Source: Paraburkholderia sp. IMGN_8 (GTDB lineage: Bacteria > Pseudomonadota > Gammaproteobacteria > Burkholderiales > Burkholderiaceae). From it: a stretch of 64,000 bases of DNA. The stretch covers positions 3,224,001-3,288,000 of the forward strand of contig NZ_CP150900.1 of NCBI RefSeq assembly GCF_038050405.1, read 5' to 3'. Made by a program: the position numbers and the translations under genes. Numbering within the stretch: the first letter of the stretch is position 1; every line of letters begins with the position of its first letter. Under the pieces are notes generated by a model, which was not told where the DNA came from, did not search any database, and saw only the letters and a program-made list of their open reading frames with translations. Shown here one piece after another: positions 22,365-30,279 of the stretch.

Positions 22365-22564
22365 AAACCTGTTACTGTTTTTCGGTTGTTTTACCAACCG
22401 GTCGCTCACTCAACGTACTGACGAATGATCCTCCTGCCGGCGTGAATCCACCCCAGCAGGAAAACCTTCCTTTAATACTAGTGTGAGACTTGATACTTTC
22501 GCTTGTCGACAGACCCCGAAGAATCCATCGTCGCGTCGCGCATCAAGCGCCCACACTTATCGGC

Positions 22565-22582
22565 TGTTAATTTTTAAAGATC
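22565..22582 (-). promoter_or_regulatory. boxA-like element in the 16S leader
   Basis: The minus strand reads GATCTTTAAAAATTAACA, matching the leader boxA region of Burkholderiales rrn operons (CTTTAAAAATT core). It lies about 50 bases after the P2 start point, between the promoters and the 16S gene. Confidence 0.6.
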
Positions 22583-22640
22583 GAGTGCGCATTCACCACC
22601 AAACCGCCACCCGTCGCTGCATCAGCAGCAGAGAAGCGAG

Positions 22641-22669
22641 ATTATGGAGAACTTTCGCTACGTCGTCAA
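22641..22669 (-). promoter_or_regulatory. rrn promoter P2 (sigma70)
   Basis: TTGACG (-35, 22664-22669) and CATAAT (-10, 22641-22646) with a 17-base spacer. The -10 is followed by CTCGC, a GC-rich discriminator typical of stringently controlled promoters. An A-tract (TTAAAAAAACC) lies just upstream of the -35 and may act as an UP element. Confidence 0.85.
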
Positions 22670-22773
22670 CAGGTTTTTTTAACTTCCTGAACCTGCCCGA
22701 CCTCTCGGAAACCCCCGCCATTACTGGCTCTCCCGCCTCCCGCGCCCCGTTGTCCGAAGCGCGAAAGAGCGAG

Positions 22774-22802
22774 ATTCTAGCGAGCCGGACCGCGGCTTGC
22801 AA
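22774..22802 (-). promoter_or_regulatory. rrn promoter P1 (sigma70)
   Basis: TTGCAA (-35, 22797-22802) and TAGAAT (-10, 22774-22779) with a 17-base spacer, again followed by the CTCGC discriminator. The AT-rich upstream segment (AATAAATTTCAGATAA) is UP-like and reaches the stop codon end of the AI-2E transporter gene. Together with P2 this gives the tandem promoter layout of rrn operons. Confidence 0.82.
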
Positions 22803-22820
22803 GCGTTATCTGAAATTTAT

Positions 22821-23936
22821 TCAAGGCGCCTTTTCTACGCGCCCCGATTCATCGACAACTGGCGCTTTTACGTCTGGCGCCAAGGCTCGCGCAGCTGGAG
22901 CCCCGATCGTCCAATCGCGCAGCACGGTATAAGCAACCGCCAGCAAAGTCGGGCCGATGAAAACACCGAGGAAGCCAAAAGCAAACGCGCCGCCCAGGAT
23001 ACCCAACATCACCAGGATCAGTGGCATGTCGCTATTCTTGCCGATCAGAATCGGCTTGATGACATTGTCAGCCATGCCGACGACCAACACGCCCCACACG
23101 ATCAGAAAGATTGCCCAGCCGGTTGCGCCGCCGTGATACAGCCAGATCGCCGCGGGCAACCACACGACCACCGGGCCGCCCGGTATCACCGACAGGAAGA
23201 AAGTTGCCAGCCCGAGCAACGCCGGCGCCGGCACACCGGCGATCCAGCAACCGAAGCCAGCAAGGACGCCTTGCACAAGCGCAGTGCCAAGAATCCCGTA
23301 GACCACGCCCTTCACCGTGCTGCCCGCCAACGCCAGCAGATAATCGGCGCGTTCGCCGGCAATCCGCCGCATGCCCGCATTCAACCAGGCCGCTGCGCCC
23401 TCTCCACCGGTATAAAAGAAGAACGCCAGCACAATACTCAGCGCCAACAACCCCAGACCGTGCGTGACAGCAATTGCCGCAGCCAGAATCCACTTGCCGG
23501 CCGGCGCCGCGAGCGTACGCAATTGCGCGATCAGTTCAGAGTTGCTGCTTGTCAGATGCCCCCAAAACGCCTCGATATTCGAACCAATCAGGGGAATTCG
23601 CCCGACCCACGACGGCAAATCCGGCAAGCCAGCGTCAAAAAGCCTTTCCACCAGCGCAACGATTTCGTGAACGTGCGCGCCAAACGCAAAGCCCGCGTAG
23701 ACGAACGGTCCAAGCACCACGACCAAAATGATGATCACGATCAACGTCGCCGCCCACTTGCGCCGCCCGCCAAGTGCCGCTGTCAGTCGACGGTACAGGC
23801 CCCACGAGCTATAGCTCAGAATTGCGCCCCACAGCAGCGCCGTCGTGAACGGCGCCAGCACCAGTAGCGAACCGCCCACCAATATAATCAAAGCGAATAC
23901 AGCGGCGAGACGTTCGATCAGTTGGTCCGATTTCAC
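22821..23936 (-). CDS. AI-2E family transporter (PerM/YdiK type)
   Basis: A 371-residue integral membrane protein of the AI-2E exporter family (PF01594). Hydrophobic segments are near residues 12-30, 33-45, 62-85, 150-175, 205-265, 270-295 and 305-345, fitting the seven to eight helices of the family. The conserved GGPVVVWLPAAIWL and GKNSDMPLILVMLGILGGAFAFGFLGVFIGP motifs are present in pieces. Substrate is unknown; many members are not autoinducer transporters. Both rrn promoters lie just beyond its stop, and it is read in the same direction, so read-through into rrn is possible. Confidence 0.88.
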   Translation of the reverse strand: MKSDQLIERLAAVFALIILVGGSLLVLAPFTTALLWGAILSYSSWGLYRRLTAALGGRRKWAATLIVIIILVVVLGPFVYAGFAFGAHVHEIVALVERLFDAGLPDLPSWVGRIPLIGSNIEAFWGHLTSSNSELIAQLRTLAAPAGKWILAAAIAVTHGLGLLALSIVLAFFFYTGGEGAAAWLNAGMRRIAGERADYLLALAGSTVKGVVYGILGTALVQGVLAGFGCWIAGVPAPALLGLATFFLSVIPGGPVVVWLPAAIWLYHGGATGWAIFLIVWGVLVVGMADNVIKPILIGKNSDMPLILVMLGILGGAFAFGFLGVFIGPTLLAVAYTVLRDWTIGAPAARALAPDVKAPVVDESGRVEKAP

Positions 23937-24043
23937 AATGAATCTCCCTGTTGTGCCAGACCACGGCGACGAATGGACATACGCTTGCCGGGTACGTACT
24001 GAAAGCTGTCAGGTCAGTATAGAAGCGAGTTGCTGCGCCGGAG

Positions 24044-24148
24044 ACGTCTTATATCATCCGGCCAAGCCGGCGTGCAACGCACCCAACGGCGCTCGCGGCA
24101 GGCCGTTTTTTCATGTCGAAACGTCTTAATTCATCCGGCATCGCCGGC
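24044..24148. repeat. Two 28-bp direct repeats, each with an internal hairpin
   Basis: Copies at 24044-24071 and 24121-24148 share ACGTCTTA-N3-CATCCGGC-N3-GCCGGC, with differences confined to two three-base positions. The last part folds as a CCGGC/GCCGG stem with a three-base loop. Start-to-start distance is 77 bases. They lie between the divergent AI-2E transporter and DUF2863 genes, probably in the promoter region of the latter. Function is unknown. Confidence 0.7.
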
Positions 24149-24213
24149 CAAATAATATGGCGGCATAGAAAAGACTAGAATATAAGGTTCTCTGCACCCC
24201 AATTTCCGGATTT

Positions 24214-25428
24214 ATGCGCTCGCGAATCGCCAAACGTCTCCCCCCCGATGCCGACAAGCTTGTCGGTCTCTCGCTCGCGCTATTCGCGTCGGGCAGCCGC
24301 ACCGAAGACCGCTTCTGGGAAGCGAAGCTCGATGCGCTGCTGGCCAAGATCGTCCGCAACGCCAACCAGACTACGCTGGACGCCGCGCTCGATCATCTGC
24401 AGCAAAACCACCCTGATGCTTACGGCGCACTCGCCGATATGGCAGAAACGCACAGCGAATCGTTCATTGTCGACCACGAAGGTGTTCCGCATGAAGCGCT
24501 GCTGATCGCCGCGCCCGTGCTGGCCTGGACTCGCTACATGATTCCGTCCGGCCCGCTCAAAGGCGACGCAGCCGACGCCTTGCGCGCGCATCTGCAGGCA
24601 CATGTCCTCGCGGCCAACACCCGTGTTGCGATGGCGCCGTTCCTGTACAGCATCGATCAACTGCCGCGCCACCATGTCGAAACGTGGCGCCTTGCCCAAC
24701 AACTCGCTCAAGCAGCAATGGGTGGCGGCAACGTCAAGCTCAATTTCGGCGAGTTGCCGGAAACCTCGCCGATTCTGGCCGACCCGCGCTTCCTGCTGGC
24801 CGTGGTTGCCGCGCCGGTCGGCGAGCCGACATTCCGCTGGCAGGAAGAAGAACACGGCAGCCGGATCGAACGCGGACAATGCCTCGAACAATGGGCAACG
24901 CAAGGAGGCGCCAATCTGTCGCTGGTGTTGCCCGGCTGCGAATTCGAGTGCCTGCTGCCCGATGCGTACTATTCGGCCTGCCGCGACGCCGACGAACGTG
25001 TGCGCCCTCACACGGTACGTACCGCTGTGCGCTACCTGTTCGACACAATCGGCGCGGCGCCGCAGGACCTGCGCGCGGTTGTCGCAGGCTTCGGCGAGCG
25101 CCGTATCGACGAATACCGCATCGGCTTCACACGCCGGGGCAGCAATGAAGTGATCTACGGCGTCGTGTGGCCACTGTACGGCCGCGAGAACGGCGAACCG
25201 GGCATCGACGAAGAACCGCAAGAGACCGCTGCGTCGGACGACCCACTCGAAGAAATCGTCGCGCTGCTAAAAGAGACCGGCGTGACCGACGTGCGCCGCC
25301 ACGCGGGCCGCTTCGAGCCGGAATATTGCGACGACTGCGGCGTCCCGCTCTACGCAGACCCGCTCGGCGAAATCGTCCACGCCGAAATGCCGGAGGACGC
25401 GGAGCCCGCTCAGCCGCACTTCCATTGA
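24214..25428 (+). CDS. DUF2863 family protein
   Basis: A 404-residue protein of the DUF2863 family, common in Burkholderiales and without known function. It has no signal peptide or membrane helix. The N-terminal 100 residues are helical and acidic; the middle has a mixed fold with RYLFDTIGAAPQDLRAVVAGFGERRIDEYRIGF split by charged residues. Near the C-terminus there is a C372-DD-C375 pair (EYCDDCGVPLYADPLGE) that looks like half of a zinc ribbon. The ATG at 24214 has only a weak ribosome site. It is followed by a strong terminator at 25472-25498 and is probably monocistronic. Confidence 0.88.
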   Translation: MRSRIAKRLPPDADKLVGLSLALFASGSRTEDRFWEAKLDALLAKIVRNANQTTLDAALDHLQQNHPDAYGALADMAETHSESFIVDHEGVPHEALLIAAPVLAWTRYMIPSGPLKGDAADALRAHLQAHVLAANTRVAMAPFLYSIDQLPRHHVETWRLAQQLAQAAMGGGNVKLNFGELPETSPILADPRFLLAVVAAPVGEPTFRWQEEEHGSRIERGQCLEQWATQGGANLSLVLPGCEFECLLPDAYYSACRDADERVRPHTVRTAVRYLFDTIGAAPQDLRAVVAGFGERRIDEYRIGFTRRGSNEVIYGVVWPLYGRENGEPGIDEEPQETAASDDPLEEIVALLKETGVTDVRRHAGRFEPEYCDDCGVPLYADPLGEIVHAEMPEDAEPAQPHFH

Positions 25429-25471
25429 CGCGGCGGCGCCAGCGCCCCGGCGTCTCGTCATCGGAATGAAG

Positions 25472-25498
25472 AAGCCCCGCCGTGCGCGGGGCTTTTTT
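25472..25498 (+). terminator. Intrinsic terminator after the DUF2863 gene
   Basis: AAGCCCCGC, loop CGT, GCGCGGGGCTTTTTT forms a strong GC stem with a six-T tail on the plus strand. It also shows that the open frame starting at 25466 is not a real N-terminus for the next gene. Confidence 0.9.
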
Positions 25499-25642
25499 AT
25501 GGCTTTCTTCTTATGCCTTTTGGACAGGCCGTCAAGTCGAAAGGAATTTGTCATCATAGGCCCGGTGACGCATCGCAACGCGCGCGGCCCCTTCGGATCG
25601 CCTGCATCGCGTCACTTCAGCCGATTCATCAGGAGACCTGGC

Positions 25643-26521
25643 ATGCGATTCTCGATACTCAACTCAGACGCGGAACGACGCGATGGGCTCAAAGCGCTAC
25701 TGCGGCAAATCGACCGGCTGGCGCGTTTCAATGAAGCACAAGATTGGCGTCAGGTAGAACGCACGCTCAAGCGCCAGCAGCCCGACTTGCTGGTAATCGA
25801 CTGGCAAGACTGGATGTCGGTGGCGGATGCTCGCCGCCTGCTCAGTCACTATCCGGGCCTGCGCATTGCCGTGCTGGCCGACGAGGTCTCGCCTGCCTGC
25901 GTGCGGGACCTGATGGACGAAGGTGTGCTCGGCGTAGTGCCGCGCGAAACCGATCCGTGCCTGATCGTGCGCGCTTTCGAGATGGTACTGCTGGGCGGTC
26001 ATTATGTGCCGGCAGGCGCGTTGGCGCTCAATCCCCCTCTGCCTCCGGATGCCGCCATCCGCCCGTTCGACGAGAAGAATCCCCCGCCTCGTCGCGCCCG
26101 GCTTTCCAGCGGCCTGTCGCCACGCCAGGAGCAGATCATGCGTTGCGTCCACATGGGCAGCACGAACAAGATGATCGCGCGCACGCTCGGCATCAGCGAA
26201 GGCACCGTCAAGATTCATCTAACCAGCATATTCCAGCAACTCGGGGCACCCAATCGCGCCGCCGCGGTCGCGCTTTACAACGGCTGGCTGTCGGCCCATT
26301 TGCAGGTACTGCGCAACGATGGCGAAAGTCCGGTTCGGCCGGTGATGGGGCAAGCCGGCGTGGTGCCATTGCGGCGCCGCACGCGGCAGCGCTTCCAGTA
26401 TCCGTTGCCAGCCAACGAAACTGCCGATACGCTGCCTATGGCCGCCGAACCGAGCACGCCCTTTGGCGATCCACCGCCCGCCGGTTCAGCGTTGGAACCG
26501 GCTACGGAAGGTTCGGAATGA
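25643..26521 (+). CDS. LuxR-type response regulator with degenerate receiver
   Basis: A 292-residue regulator. Residues 1-118 are receiver-like: D53 sits at the phosphoacceptor position (LLVIDWQDW) but the usual N-terminal acidic pair is reduced to D9 and the conserved lysine is replaced by R101 (GVVPRETD). Residues 158-210 form a LuxR/GerE HTH (LSPRQEQIMRCVHMGSTNKM, then ISEGTVKIHLTSIFQQLGA). An 80-residue Pro-rich, probably disordered tail follows. The ATG at 25643 has AGGAGA six bases upstream, so I reject the longer frame through the terminator. No sensor kinase is adjacent. A CbiM-like gene follows by 104 bases. Confidence 0.87.
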   Translation: MRFSILNSDAERRDGLKALLRQIDRLARFNEAQDWRQVERTLKRQQPDLLVIDWQDWMSVADARRLLSHYPGLRIAVLADEVSPACVRDLMDEGVLGVVPRETDPCLIVRAFEMVLLGGHYVPAGALALNPPLPPDAAIRPFDEKNPPPRRARLSSGLSPRQEQIMRCVHMGSTNKMIARTLGISEGTVKIHLTSIFQQLGAPNRAAAVALYNGWLSAHLQVLRNDGESPVRPVMGQAGVVPLRRRTRQRFQYPLPANETADTLPMAAEPSTPFGDPPPAGSALEPATEGSE

Positions 26522-26625
26522 CAACAGCCGGCGCCCGCGCCGATATCAGGGCGCGCACCGTTCTGGCAGCGTTTGCGCCGGCTGGCATGGAATCCGCTCA
26601 CACCTTTCGCCGTCCAACGAGTAAT

Positions 26626-27309
26626 ATGAGAAACATGGGTTTCCTCTACACACCGCTTCCGTTTTGGGTCGCTGTCGGTGGCTGGATCGCCACTGCGATA
26701 GTGGTCGCGCTCGCGCTCTGGAAAAACCCCTTCAAACGACTTCAGGACGGCACGCTGCAGCACGTCTGGCTCGCGATCGTTGTCGCGATTTCCGTGCTGT
26801 GGGCCAGCAATGCGTGGCTCGACGACGGCACCGTCATGCATCTGCTCGGCGCCACACTGGTCGTCACACTATTCGACTGGGCGCTGGCGCTGATTGCAAT
26901 GGCGGTGGTCACCGGTCTTGCTGCCGTCGTTTTCGACGCACCCTGGCAGGGCATCGCGCTGACTTTCCTTGTATTCGGTGCGCTGCCTGTCGGCATCTCG
27001 ACGCTGGTTCAGCGCGCCAGCATCGCCTGGCTGCCACGCAACATGTTCATGTTTATCTTCGGCCAGGGTTTTGTATCGCCGGCTATTGCCGTGTCGCTCA
27101 CCGCCTCTGCGGCACTTGGCATTCACATCGCGCTTGCCGACGGATCGATGACCGTGGTGCCGGCCGGCTATGCATTCAGCGTGCTTCTACTAGCCACTGG
27201 CGAAGCATGGTTCACCGGCATGTCGACGGCGTTGATCGCGGTCTACCGGCCCGCATGGGTCACCACCTACGACGTGCGCCGATATCGATTGGGCGGACCA
27301 CGCACCTGA
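26626..27309 (+). CDS. CbiM-like energy-coupling factor permease (orphan)
   Basis: A 227-residue membrane protein of about seven hydrophobic segments. It resembles CbiM S-component permeases of cobalt/nickel ECF transporters: a FLYTPLPFWVAVGGW start, the GTVMHLLGATLVV segment matching the CbiM GTxGHLLG motif, and FGQGFVSPAIAVSLTA. The CbiM metal-site N-terminus MHIPDG is missing; here the protein begins MRNMGFLY. No CbiN, CbiQ or CbiO gene is nearby. Starts at 26587, 26626 and 26635 are all in frame; I chose 26626. The real substrate is uncertain. Confidence 0.7.
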   Translation: MRNMGFLYTPLPFWVAVGGWIATAIVVALALWKNPFKRLQDGTLQHVWLAIVVAISVLWASNAWLDDGTVMHLLGATLVVTLFDWALALIAMAVVTGLAAVVFDAPWQGIALTFLVFGALPVGISTLVQRASIAWLPRNMFMFIFGQGFVSPAIAVSLTASAALGIHIALADGSMTVVPAGYAFSVLLLATGEAWFTGMSTALIAVYRPAWVTTYDVRRYRLGGPRT

Positions 27310-27477
27310 CATCCGGCGCTCCATGAAGCGCGTATCTGTGGCAATCGGCCACCTCGACGCGCAACGCATCCGAGCCTGCACACCACGACAGGGCAAAATA
27401 TTTGTGTCAGGATGGAACTCCTTCCTTGCGTTGAGCATCTTACGTGCCTGATGTCTCATTAGCGTCTAACGAACTAG

Positions 27478-28110
27478 ATGGATAGCACCAACGTACCGCG
27501 CCGATTGCTGCGGTTGGTCGGCCGGTTAGTGGCATGTGCAGCGAGTCTTTCGCTCATGTGCTCCGCTCCCGCATTCGCCGATCAACTCGAACAGCACAAC
27601 GATCTCGTAAACAGATTTGTCAATGACATGCACGCGGACCCGCTGGTCGCGGACTGCGCAGCTCATGGCAACTTTGTCGCCAGCACATCGACCGCCTTCG
27701 AGCGTGTCGAATTCCCACCCAGCTCCTTCGATAGCGCGCATGCGTCGGTCACGCCCTGGAACGACTCGTTCGACCAGGGCAAGCAGCGCGTCAAGGTGGA
27801 TAGCATCGTCACCGTCGAAGGGCTTGGTATCCGTCAAAGCGGCGAGGGCGATCCGGCCGATCTCAAATTCCGCTGCGGCTATGTCGGCACTCAGATGCTG
27901 GCGTTCAGCTGGAACGATCCGGTGCCGCCGGCTCGCGCGCACAGCACCGGGTCTACCGGGGCCAGGGTGTCGTCGGGTAAGCACAAGAGCGTAAAGGGCA
28001 AGCACTCGGCGAGCGGCAAGACAACGAAGAAAGCGTCGGGCAAATCTTCCGGCAAAACCACTTCGAGCAAATCGGCCGCGAAGAAAGCACCCGCGAAAAA
28101 GACTCACTAA
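27478..28110 (+). CDS. Exported BspC-like protein with lysine-rich C-terminal tail
   Basis: A 210-residue protein with a signal peptide (hydrophobic stretch about 12-33, cleavage after AFA), a 115-residue folded domain and a basic tail. The domain has two cysteines (DCAAHGNF and KFRCGYVG) that could form a disulfide. I assign it tentatively to the BspC family of Burkholderia exported proteins from memory of that family. From about residue 160 the sequence becomes almost only Lys, Ser, Thr, Ala and Gly (KHKSVKGKHSASGK and AAKKAPAKKTH), like an H1-type histone tail on an exported protein. It ends before a bidirectional terminator. Confidence 0.72.
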   Translation: MDSTNVPRRLLRLVGRLVACAASLSLMCSAPAFADQLEQHNDLVNRFVNDMHADPLVADCAAHGNFVASTSTAFERVEFPPSSFDSAHASVTPWNDSFDQGKQRVKVDSIVTVEGLGIRQSGEGDPADLKFRCGYVGTQMLAFSWNDPVPPARAHSTGSTGARVSSGKHKSVKGKHSASGKTTKKASGKSSGKTTSSKSAAKKAPAKKTH

Positions 28111-28162
28111 CTGGCGAAACCGGCCGCCGCATCAACGAGGCCGCGCCGCCGGTCATGCAGGC

Positions 28163-28215
28163 ACACAAAAAAGCGAGGCACACACTTCTGAAGTGCGTGC
28201 CTCGCTTTTTTGTGT
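28163..28215. terminator. Bidirectional intrinsic terminator
   Basis: A very long stem (ACACAAAAAAGCGAGGCA on the left paired with TGCCTCGCTTTTTTGTGT on the right, extended by CACACTT/AAGTGCG with one mismatch; loop CTG) is flanked by A and T runs. It separates the BspC-like gene from the convergent M14 peptidase gene. Confidence 0.92.
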
Positions 28216-28248
28216 CGATCCGTTTAGGGAACGAACGTCGAGTGAATG

Positions 28249-29403
28249 TCAGGCAAACGTCTCGACATGCCGCAAAATCGCCTGCAGCATCGCGGCGCCG
28301 AGCGACGCGCTGCGCTCGCCGTTCCAGCCCACCCGCTCGTCGGGCAGATTGGCGTTGTCCTTGAAGGGCATTTCGAGCGTCAACGACAGGCAGCCGAATT
28401 CGTTGCCGATGTACTTCGAAGCCAGCTTCAGCGCGTCCTCGCGATACTTGCTCGCGGCATAGCCATACTTGTCCTGAAAGTCCGGGCTTGCATGCTTGAA
28501 CGCCTCGATAAACGCCTTTTGCTCCACCCCTTGCCGCTCAGTGAAACCCGGCAGCATTTCGGAGCCGGCCACGAACACGTACGGCAGCGCCTCGTCGCCG
28601 TGAATATCGAAGAACAGATCGCAACCGGTCGCGTGAATCGCATCGCGCACCACCAGCACTTCCGGGCTGCGCGCGGTATCCGGCTCCATCCATTCACGAT
28701 TCAGGTTCGCACCGGCCGCGTTGGTGCGCAGATTGCCGTGCACGCTGCCGTCCGGATTCATGTTCGGCACGATGTAAAACACCGCGTGATCGTACAGCTT
28801 GCGCGCGACCGGGTCGCCCGCCCAATCACCCCAGCCCGCCAGACGTTTCACCAGGCCCTCGATAAACCATTCGGCCATCGTCTCGCCAGGATGCTGACGG
28901 GCAATCAGCCAGATCTTCTTCTTGGGCGTGTCGCCGGTTTGCGGCGTGCCGAGCGTCAATAGCGACATCGGCCGGCCCTCGACGGTTTTGCCCAACTCCG
29001 TGAGCGAAGCCTGCGGCATCTGCTGGACCGCGCCGAGAAACTCCGAGTGCCGCTCTTCGCTATACGGCTCGAAATACGCGTAATAGATGCGATCGAAATC
29101 CGGCGTGTGATCGATTGCCAGCACGCGGCCGTCGTAAGAGGTCGGCACGCGGAACCAGTTCACCCGGTCGTAGCTCGCCACCGCCTGATAGTCGCGCCAG
29201 CCTTCGGCAAACGCGCATGCAGCAGCATTTTCGAAGGTCATCACGCAGCGCTCGCCAGCAGCGCCGGACACCCGGAAGTAGAACCATTGCGCGAACTCGG
29301 CGTGACTGTCGGGCCGCACACGCAGACGGATATTGCCGGCCTCTTCGCAGGACAGCACTTCGATCGCACCCGCGTCGAAGTGGCTCGTAATCGATAACGT
29401 CAT
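28249..29403 (-). CDS. M14 zinc carboxypeptidase, cytosolic carboxypeptidase (CCP)-like
   Basis: A 384-residue M14 metallopeptidase of the CCP/Nna1-like branch: an N-terminal beta domain (1-125) precedes the peptidase domain. Zinc ligands are H171 and E174 in HPGET and H268 in DIHGDE; catalytic E344 is in LEMPFKD; NMNPDGS and NLNREW are also conserved. No signal peptide is present, so it is cytoplasmic. Bacterial CCP-like enzymes trim C-terminal acidic or other residues, but the substrate is unknown. The ATG at 29403 has GGGAAG upstream. It lies 36 bases after yaaA in the same direction and is probably cotranscribed with it. Confidence 0.92.
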   Translation of the reverse strand: MTLSITSHFDAGAIEVLSCEEAGNIRLRVRPDSHAEFAQWFYFRVSGAAGERCVMTFENAAACAFAEGWRDYQAVASYDRVNWFRVPTSYDGRVLAIDHTPDFDRIYYAYFEPYSEERHSEFLGAVQQMPQASLTELGKTVEGRPMSLLTLGTPQTGDTPKKKIWLIARQHPGETMAEWFIEGLVKRLAGWGDWAGDPVARKLYDHAVFYIVPNMNPDGSVHGNLRTNAAGANLNREWMEPDTARSPEVLVVRDAIHATGCDLFFDIHGDEALPYVFVAGSEMLPGFTERQGVEQKAFIEAFKHASPDFQDKYGYAASKYREDALKLASKYIGNEFGCLSLTLEMPFKDNANLPDERVGWNGERSASLGAAMLQAILRHVETFA

Positions 29404-29439
29404 AGTGTTCTTCCCTGCTTGTGTGTAGGCATCAATCGC

Positions 29440-30222
29440 CTAGTCAGCGACGCGGCGGCGGAATACGTAGGTGGAATCGTTCGAAGCTTCGGGCTCGAAC
29501 GCGTAGCCTTCGGCGTCGAAGCCCTTCAGTTGCTCCGGCGCGTTAAGGCGGTTTTCGACCGCGTAGCGCGCCATCAGGCCGCGCGCGCGCTTCGCGTGGA
29601 AGCTGATGATCTTGTAGCGGCCGCCCTTCCAGTCTTCGAACACGGGCGTGACAACCGGCGCATCGAGCAGCTTCGGCTTGACCGACTTGAAGTACTCGCC
29701 CGATGCGCAATTCACCAACACGCGCGAGGCGGCAGCGTTCTTCTTCAGTTGCGCGTTCAACGCCTGCGTGATCCGCTCGCCCCAGAACGCGTACAGATCC
29801 TTGCCGCGCGTATTGGCAAAGCGCGTGCCCATTTCGAGCCGGTACGGTTGCAGCAGATCGAGCGGCCGCAACAATCCGTACAAACCGGATAACACCCGCA
29901 CATGGTTTTGCGCGTAATCCAGATCAGCCGACGACAGCGTCTTCGCGTTAAAGCCTTCGTACACGTCGCCGTTGAACGCGAGCACCGCCTGTTTGGCGTT
30001 GTGGGTGCCGAAGGTCGGCGACCATTCGGCGTAGCGCTGGAAATTGAGTTGCGCGAGCGGATCCGAAATGCTCATCAGCGTGGCGATCTGCTGCGGTGAC
30101 AAACGGCGCAATCCGCCGATCAATTCGGCCGCGTCGTCGACAAAATCGGGGATCGTGTGCTTTTTGACGTGCGGTGGGGTTTCGTAGTCGAGCGATTTCG
30201 CCGGCGACAGAACGATTATCAT
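29440..30222 (-). CDS. yaaA: Peroxide stress protein YaaA (UPF0246/DUF328)
   Basis: A 260-residue YaaA. In E. coli it lowers free intracellular iron during peroxide stress and binds DNA. Family motifs seen are the start [58 protein letters not shown] and [11 protein letters not shown]. Length is normal. It heads a leftward pair with the M14 peptidase and is divergent from the PIN gene, with only 57 bases between starts. Confidence 0.95.
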   Translation of the reverse strand: MIIVLSPAKSLDYETPPHVKKHTIPDFVDDAAELIGGLRRLSPQQIATLMSISDPLAQLNFQRYAEWSPTFGTHNAKQAVLAFNGDVYEGFNAKTLSSADLDYAQNHVRVLSGLYGLLRPLDLLQPYRLEMGTRFANTRGKDLYAFWGERITQALNAQLKKNAAASRVLVNCASGEYFKSVKPKLLDAPVVTPVFEDWKGGRYKIISFHAKRARGLMARYAVENRLNAPEQLKGFDAEGYAFEPEASNDSTYVFRRRVAD

Positions 30223-30279
30223 AGAGGCTTGCAGGCACGCCGTGCCTGGCGGTCAAAGACGAAAGCCAGATTGTAACGA

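Noticed and set aside
25466..25642. Extended N-terminus of the LuxR-type regulator
   Set aside because: The extension runs through a strong intrinsic terminator; the ATG at 25643 has a good ribosome site.
26522..26625. Cobalamin riboswitch before the CbiM-like gene
   Set aside because: The 104-base gap is too short and lacks the B12-box pattern.
30223..30279. Antitoxin gene upstream of the PIN protein
   Set aside because: Only 57 bases are available and they hold no open frame of antitoxin size.
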